Shown here: positions 57,038-64,000 of the stretch, piece by piece
Layout of the letters: every line of letters starts with the position of its first letter
Numbering within the stretch: the stretch's first letter is position 1
Assembly (NCBI GenBank): GCA_029465975.1
Contig: CM055730.1
Location: 10,730,741 to 10,794,740, forward strand
Reading direction: 5' to 3'
From: Dallia pectoralis
Lineage: Eukaryota; Chordata; Actinopteri; Esociformes; Umbridae
DNA length: 64,000 nt
The notes under the pieces: generated by a model
Database searches by the model: none
The model's input: only the letters and a program-made list of their open reading frames with translations
Told to the model about the DNA's origin: nothing
Position numbers and translations under genes: made by a program

Positions 57038-58077
57038 TATATATACATGCCTACACTGTATGTATCCCTACACTGTATATATCCCTACACTGTATATATC
57101 CCTACACTGTATGTATCCCTACACTGTATATATCCCTACACTATATATCCCTACACTGTATATAAATACACTGTATATATCCCTACACTGTATATATCCC
57201 TACACTGTATATATCCCTACACTATATATCCCTACACTGTATATATCCCTACACTGTATATATCCCTACACTATATATCCCTACACTGTATATAAATACA
57301 CTGTATATATCCCTACACTGTATATATCCCTACATTATATATCCCTACACTGTATATATCCCTACACTATATATCCCTACACTGTATATATCCCTACACT
57401 GTATATATCCCTACACTATATATCCCTACACTGTATATAAATACACTGTATATATCCCTACACTGTATATATCCCTACACTATATATCCCTACACTGTAT
57501 ATATCCCTACACTGTATATAAATACACTGTATATATCCCTACACTGTATATATCCCTACACTATATATCCCTACACTGTATATATCCCTACACTGTATAT
57601 AAATACACTGTATATATCCCTACACTATATATATATATCCCTACACTGTATATATCCCTACACTGTATATAAATACACTGTATATATCCCTACACTATAT
57701 ATATATATCCCTACACTGTATATATCCCTACACTGTATATAAATACACTGTATATATCCCTACACTATATATCCCTACACTGTATATATCCCTACACTGT
57801 ATATATCCCTACACTGTATATATCCCTACACTGTATATATCCCTACACTGTATATATATCCCTACACTGTATATATCCCTACACTGTATATAAATACACT
57901 GTATATAAATACACTGTATATATCCCTACACTGTATATATCCCTACACTGTATATATATCCCTACACTGTATATATCCCTACACTGTATATATCCCTACA
58001 CTGTATATATCCCTACACTGTATATATCCCTACACTGTATATATATCCCTACACTGTATATATCCCTACACTGTATA
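57038..58077. repeat. 17-bp TA-rich minisatellite, left part
   Basis: Unit TATATCCCTACACTGTA (17 bp), interspersed with shorter TATAAATACACTG-type and TATATCCCTACACTA-type units and occasional TATATATATATCC expansions. Stops are rare in some frames, giving Tyr/Ile/Leu/His-rich artefacts up to 126 residues. The array is interrupted by the Tc1-like element and resumes in the same phase at 59714. Confidence 0.97.
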
Positions 58078-58104
58078 CAGTCCCTGACAAAAGTCTTGTC
58101 GCTT
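58078..58104 (+). repeat. Left outer terminal inverted repeat
   Basis: Starts CAGTCCCTGACAAAAGTCTT and ends GTCGCTT. All 27 bp match the right end in reverse complement. Confidence 0.96.
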
Positions 58105-58282
58105 GTGTACAAATTGACCTGAAGTGCCGCTGAAATATATTTCTAATCAAGATGTTTTTACAAGAAATGGCTCATTTTAATCCCAACAGCTTTTGTAATA
58201 ATGTTTCAGTGCAAAATTAAACTGTCAAAAAGTATTCTAATATTCACAGCTTGGTAAAGCCCATTGAGTCAATTTTTGCAAA

Positions 58283-58299
58283 GACATAAGTGTTGTCGC
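58283..58299 (+). repeat. Left inner direct repeat (transposase-binding-site-like)
   Basis: GACATAAGTGTTGTCGC, differing at two positions from GACAAAAGTCTTGTCGC in the outer repeat, 197 bp inside it. Confidence 0.8.
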
Positions 58300-58355
58300 C
58301 TTGTCATATGAGCTTCACCTGTGACTAATAATGGATCAATTAGGTCTCAGGTGTG

Positions 58356-58362
58356 TATAAAA
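58356..58362 (+). promoter_or_regulatory. TATA-like box upstream of transposase
   Basis: TATAAAA, 60 bp before the transposase ATG at 58416. The spacing would put a start site near 58385-58390. Its position fits an internal promoter, but activity is unproven. Confidence 0.4.
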
Positions 58363-58415
58363 ACAACCCCAGTACACTAGACCTTCACATCAACTGCAAC
58401 TAGACCTCTGCAAAC

Positions 58416-59448
58416 ATGCCTAAGATTCACCCTGAGACTAAAGTTTTGATTATCAAGAGGCTGAAGACCAGATCCACTGCTGATGTGGCAGACACCTTCA
58501 ATGTGTCTCAGCGTCAAGTACAGAGGATAAAAAAAACATCTGAAGACACTGGAGACGTTTTTGACAAGCCCAGGTCAGGCAGACCCCTCAAGACAACTGC
58601 TGGAGAGGATCGTTTGTTGGCTCGAAAATCCAAGGCCAGCCCATTTTCCACTGCAGCAGAGCTCCATGAGACCTGGTCACCTGAAGTCCCTGTTTCAACC
58701 AGAACAGTTTGTCGGATTCTGTCTCAAAATGGCCTCCATGGTCGAATCAGTGCCCAGAAGCCAGCCCTAAACAAAAGACAATTGAAAAACCGTGTTGCAT
58801 TTCCAAGGCCCACAGCCTCCTAAAAGGATGGACGCTGGAAAAGTGGAAGAAGGTGGATTTTTCAGATGAATCTTCTGTTGAATTACACCACAGTCACCGC
58901 AAATATTGCAGGACACCTACTGGAGCCCGCATGGATCCGAGATTCACCCAGAAAACAATTTTGGTGGCGGAAAAATCATGGTCTGGGGTTACTTCCAGTA
59001 TGGGGGTGTGCAAGAGATCTGCAGGGTGGAAGGCAACATCAATAGTCTAAAATACCAAGAAATCTTAGCTACCTCTTATATTCCCATCCATAAAATAGGA
59101 CAAATTCTGCAGCAGGATGTTGCACCATCACATACTTCCATCTCCACATCAAAGTTCCTCAAGGTGAAGAAGATCAAGATGCTCCAGGATTGGCCAGCCC
59201 AGTCACCAGACATAAACATCATTGAGCATATGTGGGGTAGGATGAAAGAGGAAGCATGGAAGACGAAACCAAAGTATATTGATGAACTCTGGGAGGCATG
59301 CAAGACTGCTTTCTTTGCTATTCCTGATGACTTCATCAATAAATTGTATGCATCCTTGCCAAACCGCATGGATGCAGTCCTTCAAGCTCATGGAAGTCAT
59401 ACAAGATATTCAATTTGGACCTCACAGCACCACTACTTAATTTGCTGA
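58416..59448 (+). pseudogene. Tc1-like DD35E transposase, two frameshifts
   Basis: In an active copy this enzyme would bind the terminal repeats in the nucleus and cut and paste the element into TA sites. The start ATG at 58416 has A at -3 and begins MPKIHPETKVLIIKRL. The first reading frame (to the stop at 58821-58823) holds the two helix-turn-helix halves of the paired-like DNA-binding domain, TADVADTFNVSQRQVQRIKK and STAAELHETWSPEVPVSTRT, joined by a GRPR-like SGRPLKT. The catalytic core continues in the other two frames: first D in FSDESSVEL (codon 58865-58867), second D in QQDVAPSHTS (59116-59118), E in SPDINIIEHMW (59224-59226). A GGGKIMVWGYF glycine-rich motif is present. Loss of one base near 58800-58803 (ATTTCC context) and of one base (or 1 + 3n) near 58951-58962 explain the shifts. 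Allowing for both, the gene spans about 344 codons, the usual length for Tc1 transposases, ending at TGA 59446-59448. The second D motif has V where most Tc1 proteins have N (QQDNAP). The copy cannot make full-length enzyme as read. Confidence 0.95.
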
Positions 59449-59491
59449 CATATTTTTGTATTTGCAGTAAATGTGTTCAATTTCTGTATAG

Positions 59492-59508
59492 GCGACAAAA
59501 CTTTTGTC
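59492..59508 (-). repeat. Right inner direct repeat
   Basis: GCGACAAAACTTTTGTC, similar to the outer GCGACAAGACTTTTGTC at 59689-59705, also 197 bp apart. Confidence 0.8.
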
Positions 59509-59686
59509 TTGCCAAAATTTGACCTTTCTGTCTTGATTAAATGATACATATTTTTTCAGTGAAACTAATTCATTTCTGTGCATTAAACATCATTTGGGAA
59601 CGTTTTAGCTTTTTATATGAGCTATTTCTAACACCAATTGATTAATTAAAAGTCTGGTTAATAGCAGGTGTTTCTAGAAAATAGAT

Positions 59687-59713
59687 AAGCGACAAGACTT
59701 TTGTCAGGGACTG
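59687..59713 (-). repeat. Right outer terminal inverted repeat
   Basis: Reverse complement of 58078-58104 over 27 bp. Ends TTTTGTCAGGGACTG before the TA. Confidence 0.96.
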
Positions 59714-60796
59714 TATATCCCTACACTGTATATATCCCTACACTGTATATAAATACATTGTATATAAATACACTGTATATATCCCTACACTGTATATATC
59801 CCTACACTGTATATATATCCCTACACTGTATATATCCCTACACTGTATATATCCCTACACTGTATATATCCCTACACTGTATATATCCCTACACTGTATA
59901 TATCCCTACACTGTATATATCCCTACACTGTATATATCCCTACACTATATATCCCTACACTGTATATAAATACACTGTATATATCCCTACACTGTATATA
60001 TCCCTACACTGTATATAAATACACTGTATATATCCCTACACTGTATATAAATACACTGTATATAAATACACTGTATATATCCCTACACTGTATATATCCC
60101 TACACTGTATATAAATACACTGTATATATCCCTACACTATATATATATATCCCTACACTGTATATATCCCTACACTGTATATAAATACACTGTATATAAA
60201 TACACTGTATATATCCCTACACTGTATATATCCCTACACTGTATATAAATACACTGTATATATCCCTACACTATATATCCCTACACTGTATATAAATACA
60301 CTGTATATATCCCTACACTGTATATATATATCCCTACACTGTATATATCCCTACACTGTATATAAATACACTGTATATATCCCTACACTATATATCCCTA
60401 CACTGTATATAAATACACTGTATATAAATACACTGTATATATCCCTACACTGTATATATATATCCCTACACTGTATATATCCCTACACTGTATATAAATA
60501 CACTGTATATATCCCTACACTGTATATATCCCTACACTGTATATAAATACACTGTATATATCCCTACACTATATATCCCTACACTGTATATCCCTGCACT
60601 GCATATCCCTACACTGTATATAAATACACTGTATATATCCCTACACTGTATATATCCCTACACTGTATATATCCCTACACTGTATATATCCCTACACTGT
60701 ATATATCCCTACACTATATATCCCTACACTGTATATCCCTGCACTGCATATCCCTACACTGTATATGTTCCTACACTGTATAAGCCTACACTGTAT
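59714..60796. repeat. 17-bp TA-rich minisatellite, right part
   Basis: Continuation of the array left of the transposon, with the same TATATCCCTACACTGTA, TATAAATACACTG and TATATATATCC unit types. The right edge shows decayed units (CCCTGCACTGCATATCC twice, GTTCCTACACTG, AAGCCTACACTG) before unique DNA near 60797. Confidence 0.97.
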
Positions 60797-61012
60797 CCTA
60801 GGAACAGATGTCAATGTTGGCAGTGGAGCCTTGCCAGTGACAGCAGGTACATGGAGGCTCTAGGGGAAGTCGAGAGAGACATGCGGCTGGCGGGTAGATA
60901 AACGTGTACAACATGTGTATGTTTTACATCTCTCAGCCTGTCCCGTCCTCCTCTGTTTCCTTTGCTTCCTACCTCCATTACCAGGTCAGAACATCTGCTT
61001 ATTGTGCCTGAC
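60797..61012. other. Unique spacer
   Basis: About 215 bp of unique DNA between two arrays. Nothing recognised. Confidence 0.5.
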
Positions 61013-61160
61013 ACGCCCTCCTCTACTCCCGCCCTCCTCTACTCCCGCCCTCCTCTACTCCCGCCCTCCTCTACTCCCGCCCTCCTCTACTCCCGCCCTC
61101 CTCTACTCCCGCCCTCCTCTACTCCCGCCCTCCTCTACTCGCGCCCTCCTCTACTCCCAT
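61013..61160. repeat. 16-bp minisatellite (GCCCTCCTCTACTCCC), about 9 copies
   Basis: Nearly perfect copies; one has CTCGCGCCC instead of CCCGCCC near 61140. The Pro/Leu/Ser frames are artefacts. Confidence 0.96.
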
Positions 61161-61680
61161 CCAGACTCCCCCCTCCTCACTGAATTACCCTACTCTAACC
61201 CGCCTCTCGCATCCGCTTTCCGCAAAGGAGTTTCACCAGACAGAATAAAAAAAATATTTTGTTAAAGCCCAATAGTCTTTAAATATGTATGTGTGTATTT
61301 CTAAGTTTGTGTGTGTGTGTGTATTAGTCTTCCTGAATGTCTTTGCTTGCTTGCTTTGTATGTCTCTGTGAGTGTCGTTGTGTGTGTGTGTGTGTGTGTG
61401 TGTGGGCTCTATACCCAAGAAGAGAGGAGGAGATGTGTACATGTGCATCTTGATCCAGAACAGAAGACAGTCACTTTGCTCTGCTGTCAACACCATAACA
61501 CACAGTGGGTCCTCTGCAATACAGTATTACACATTTCTACTGAGAAATCCTGACAAATGATCACTGATAAAAAAAGTTTTTCGGGAAAAAAGTTCCTTAT
61601 TAGTTGATCCCGACGGTCTGTCGACAGAATCCATGATTCCAGTTACTCTTTGTCCAACAGAGATCAGTTGCAATGCCCTA
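61161..61680. other. Unique DNA with (TG)n tracts
   Basis: (TG)n at about 61305-61323 and 61377-61405. No gene. Confidence 0.6.
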
Positions 61681-61812
61681 AGAACCAGGCCTGACGGGGC
61701 TAGGAGAACCAGGCCTGACGGGGCTAGGAGAACCAGGCCTGACGGAGCTTTGAGAACCAGGCCTGACGGGGCTAGGAGAACCAGGCCTGACGGGGCTTTG
61801 AGAACAATTGAG
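61681..61812. repeat. 24-bp minisatellite, 5 copies
   Basis: Unit AGAACCAGGCCTGACGGGGC followed by TAGG. Starts at 61681, 61705, 61729, 61753 and 61777. Variants are GGAGCTTTG and GGGGCTTTG for GGGGCTAGG. Two AGAACAAT remnants follow. 24 is divisible by 3, so both strands show cyclic frames (artefacts). Confidence 0.95.
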
Positions 61813-61865
61813 AACAATGCAGTTTTCTAGTCAATGTGGAGCTGAAAAGACTTTGGGGGACCCAA

Positions 61866-61894
61866 CCAATCACAGAATTGGCAACAGTGATTGG
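61866..61894. other. Inverted pair CCAATCAC / GTGATTGG
   Basis: Perfect 8-bp arms 13 bp apart, with an additional ATTGG between them. Resembles a divergent CCAAT-box pair, but no promoter is otherwise visible. Confidence 0.4.
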
Positions 61895-62320
61895 CCCAGA
61901 TTCCTTCTTCATTAGAATAGTGTTTGCACCTGTTTTTTGTTGTACATATCAAGCTCTTTTTCCTTGTCTTTGTGAACCTCTCTTTTGTTCAACCGTTCAC
62001 TCAGTGAGCATTTATGTCTTTTGAAATAATAAATAAATCATATTTATTTCAATTTAAAAAAGTCTGATTTTATGAGTTGTTCTTTTGATTTCTGTGTAGT
62101 TGGAGAACTGCCCTGGAACACTATACTCTAGAAATATATAAGATACCAATGTCATGTTGGTACTAGGAAATAATATAGTGAGAATTGTAATGATTTGGAT
62201 GAATACATATAATACTCGAGGAGGACGGATAAAGTATCCAGAATACTATCCCTGCATCGTTTCACATCCAGCCTGGATTTTTCCAAACTGAATACTTGAA
62301 CACTGAAGCATTATGTGCGT
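61895..62320. other. Unique AT-rich DNA
   Basis: AATAATAAATAAATCATATT near 62024 contains AATAAA, but no upstream gene makes a polyadenylation role likely. Confidence 0.5.
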
Positions 62321-62430
62321 ATTCCAACCAGCACCACTTTACTCACAGTGCATACTACTTCAGACCAGATTTGACAAGGTCCCGGGCCCAAAGTAGTGGA
62401 CTATAAACAGAACTGAAGCCTGTTTGGAAC
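62321..62430. mobile_element. Fold-back repeat copy 7
   Basis: Left end ATTCCAACCAGCACCACTTT and right end GAAGCCTGTTTGGAAC are an imperfect inverted pair. Inside, CAGTGCATACTACTTCAGAC and CCCAAAGTAGTGGACTATAA are reverse-complement-like halves around GGTCCCGGGCC. Confidence 0.5.
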
Positions 62431-62671
62431 GCAGACAATCATTTTGTTCATGATCTCATAGCTTTTCCCGAGACTACGGGATATCCAGTGGAGTAGTAGA
62501 GCAAACAAAAATGCCTTGCCCAACTCTCTGCGGTGAAATGTTCTCTGAACTTCATAAAGCATTTTTCTGATGACTTGTATGCCTGCCAACATCCTTTGGT
62601 TCTTTACTTGAGTCAAGGACTCCTAGCAGGGCTGAGAATGGCCAGGAGCCAACAAACTCAAGAGCAAAAAA

Positions 62672-63030
62672 CCCAGGGGCCAATACGAACCCAGGGGCCA
62701 ATACGAACCCAGGGGCCAATACGAACCCAGGGGCCAATACGAACCCAGGGGCCAATACGAACCCAGGGGCCAATACGAACCCAGGGGCCAATACGAACCC
62801 AGGGGCCAATACGAACCCAGGGGCCAATACGAACCCAGGGGCCAATACAAACCCAGGGGCCAATAAGAACCCAGGGGCCAATACGAATCCAGGGGTCAAT
62901 ACGAACCCAGGGGCCAATACGAACCCAGGGGCCAATACGAACCCAGGGGCCAATACGAACCCAGGGGCCAATACGAACCCAGGGGCCAATACGAACCCAG
63001 GGGCCAATACGAACCAAGGGGCCAATACGA
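62672..63030. repeat. 18-bp minisatellite (CCCAGGGGCCAATACGAA), about 20 copies
   Basis: Period 18 (starts 62672, 62690). Variants: CAATACAAA, CAATAAGAA, TACGAATCC, GGGGTCAATA and CCAAGGGG. 18 bp is six codons, giving a hexapeptide-cycle frame of 169 residues plus and 176 residues minus, both artefacts. Confidence 0.97.
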
Positions 63031-63346
63031 TACAGATATTGAAACTCACAATACTTCTCACTTTATGTCTATTCCCGATCAAATAAATACTTAAAATTCT
63101 GCTTCTATTTTAGAAATGAAGAACTGCTATATACTATACAGTATATGCCTGCTGCAAACGGACAAAAACATAGCAAGGAAAGAAAAATACTGTGTTTTGA
63201 TTGAGGTACATAAGTATACAATAAACTATTTAAATACCATCAATATAATTGTAAAAATATATATAAAATGTAAAATCACATGACGTGTGATTTGAAAAGT
63301 GTTAATAGTTCAACATATACACAAAATAATAATTGGCAGTTAGTTT

Positions 63347-63520
63347 GGTGGCAGTTAGCCCAGTTTCTGAAGTGTTAGGTCATCAGACGCAGAGTTGCTG
63401 GTTTGAAATGCAGACAAAAGGACAGATACATTGTGCCCTTGAGCAAGGCACTGAATACTAATTTGCTCTTCTAAGTTGCTCTGTACAAGAGCTTCTGCTT
63501 AAAGACTCACATTTGAAATG
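63347..63520 (+). mobile_element. tRNA-derived SINE, degenerate
   Basis: Head: A-box-like GGTGGCAGTTAGCCCAG and B-box-like GCTGGTTTGAAATGC about 50 bp later. Body: TTGTGCCCTTGAGCAAGGCA, the hallmark of many fish SINEs. Tail: TTGCTCTGTACAAGAGCTTC followed by TGCTTAAAGACTCACATTTG, which matches the GTCGCTCTGGATAAGAGCGT/CTGCTAAATGACT tail of fish SINEs. Order and orientation are consistent for one full-length but diverged copy. Target duplication not identified. Confidence 0.72.
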
Positions 63521-63571
63521 TCTGTTAGCCTATCAGTAGTGAGGTACCAAAGATTGGCGGCGGTGGACACA

Positions 63572-63572
<1 letters not shown>

Positions 63573-63607
<35 letters not shown>
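63573..63607. repeat. (CA)n microsatellite
   Basis: About 35 bp of uninterrupted CA. Confidence 0.96.
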
Positions 63608-63608
<1 letters not shown>

Positions 63609-64000
63609 ACCTTGGGTGATAAAGGTACTTATAGCCCTACATATATTTATGGATACCATTAAAAACAAAACTGCTATAAAGAAAATAGCTGACTGCGGAG
63701 TAAAAAGCCCGAAGGACCCAATTTCCTCCTGCAGCCCCTGATGGACACAGAGACAAGCAGATTGCTTTCCAGCACCAATTTTTGGAGCCGGTGAAAAATG
63801 GCCGCCGCGGCCCCTCTGTGGTCCGAGATGAGTCATAAATCTTGCTTTATCTCCTCCGTGGTGGTAGCAGAAAAGGATGAGTTGCTTTTTTTCCATCTCA
63901 TTCACATGTCTATCTGTCTGTTATCTGTGCCCTTGAGCAAAGATTACTGATGCCCTGTCGGTGATATATGACACATCACACAGGCCAGCTTTTCATCCAG
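63608..64000. other. Unique DNA to the window end
   Basis: Contains GGAGCCGGTGAAAAATGGCC, GCCGCGGCCCCTCTG and GATGAGTCATAAATCTTGC. No gene recognised. GTGCCCTTGAGCAAAG near 63928 repeats the SINE body motif, but too briefly to call another element. Confidence 0.5.

Larger units (their letters stand above)
58078..59713 (+). mobile_element. Tc1/mariner transposon, DD35E type, full length (1636 bp)
   Basis: A complete element flanked by TA at 58076-58077 and 59714-59715, the target duplication typical of Tc1/mariner. The outer 27 bp at both ends (58078-58104 and 59687-59713) are identical in inverted orientation, starting CAGTCCCTGACAAAAGTCTT. A related 17-bp motif lies inside each end at 58283-58299 and 59492-59508, giving the inner/outer direct-repeat layout known from Sleeping Beauty-like elements. 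The element carries one transposase gene on the plus strand, disrupted by two frameshifts. The catalytic spacing is 35 residues between the second D and the E, which fits the vertebrate DD35E group described as Traveler; that family assignment rests on the spacing and is not a database match. Removing the element plus one TA restores the flanking 17-bp unit. Confidence 0.96.

Noticed and set aside
62024..62040. Polyadenylation signal of a host gene
   Set aside because: AATAAA in AT-rich DNA without any upstream exon; expected by chance.
62533..63082. Hexapeptide-repeat protein, 169-176 residues
   Set aside because: 18-bp minisatellite read in frame on both strands.
63926..63945. Second SINE at GTGCCCTTGAGCAAAG
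   Set aside because: Only about 12-16 bp match, with no head, no tail and no flanking similarity.

Overview
The window looks like intergenic or intronic DNA from a vertebrate, most likely a teleost fish. The reasons are abundant (CA)n/(TG)n microsatellites, a 1.6-kb Tc1-like DNA transposon of fish type, tRNA-derived SINE remnants carrying the 'GCCCTTGAGCAAGGCAC' motif common in fish SINEs, and at least seven diverged copies of a short fold-back element with ends like GTCCCAAATGGCACC, a repeat I associate with salmonid and pike genomes. A member of the pike/salmon group is my best guess, not a demonstrated identification. No bacterial, plasmid or viral gene organisation is present. Almost all long open frames come from tandem arrays without stop codons. 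The only recognisable protein-coding sequence is the broken transposase of the Tc1-like element. I see no intact host gene and no convincing host exon. || Layout. 1-0.8 kb: 25-bp C-rich minisatellite. 0.8-5 kb: unique DNA with a 28-bp array (2.9-3.5 kb), a long CA tract (3.7 kb), a 23-bp array (4.0-4.5 kb) and a compound CA tract. 5-11.7 kb: unique DNA with a hAT-like terminus at 8.8 kb. 11.8-12.9 kb: 88-bp array. 13-19.2 kb: unique DNA with a C-rich array near 14 kb. 19.25-22.7 kb: three arrays almost back to back (13-bp, 39/54-bp, 34-bp). 22.7-27.5 kb: unique DNA with a G-quadruplex motif. 27.5-28.2 kb: 11-bp array. 28-44 kb: mostly unique DNA with smaller arrays at 29.9, 33.7, 36.6, 39.1 and 43.1 kb. 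44.6-45.4 kb: 16-bp array. 45-54.6 kb: unique DNA with a 230-bp TG tract. 54.7-55.5 kb: 11-bp array. 57.0-60.8 kb: 17-bp TA-rich array split by the Tc1-like transposon at 58078-59713. 61-63 kb: three further arrays. 63.3-63.5 kb: a SINE. || How the parts relate. Nothing here forms a pathway or operon. The notable features are the density of minisatellites (about twenty in 64 kb, several nearly homogeneous or with higher-order structure) and the nested transposon, whose catalytic spacing reads D-D-35-E, whose terminal repeats have a symmetrical inner/outer direct-repeat design, and whose removal restores the host minisatellite exactly. Several AT-rich unique blocks dense in TAATTA-type homeodomain cores could be conserved non-coding enhancers of a developmental-gene neighbourhood. 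That is inference and needs cross-species alignment. I found no previously undescribed multi-gene system.
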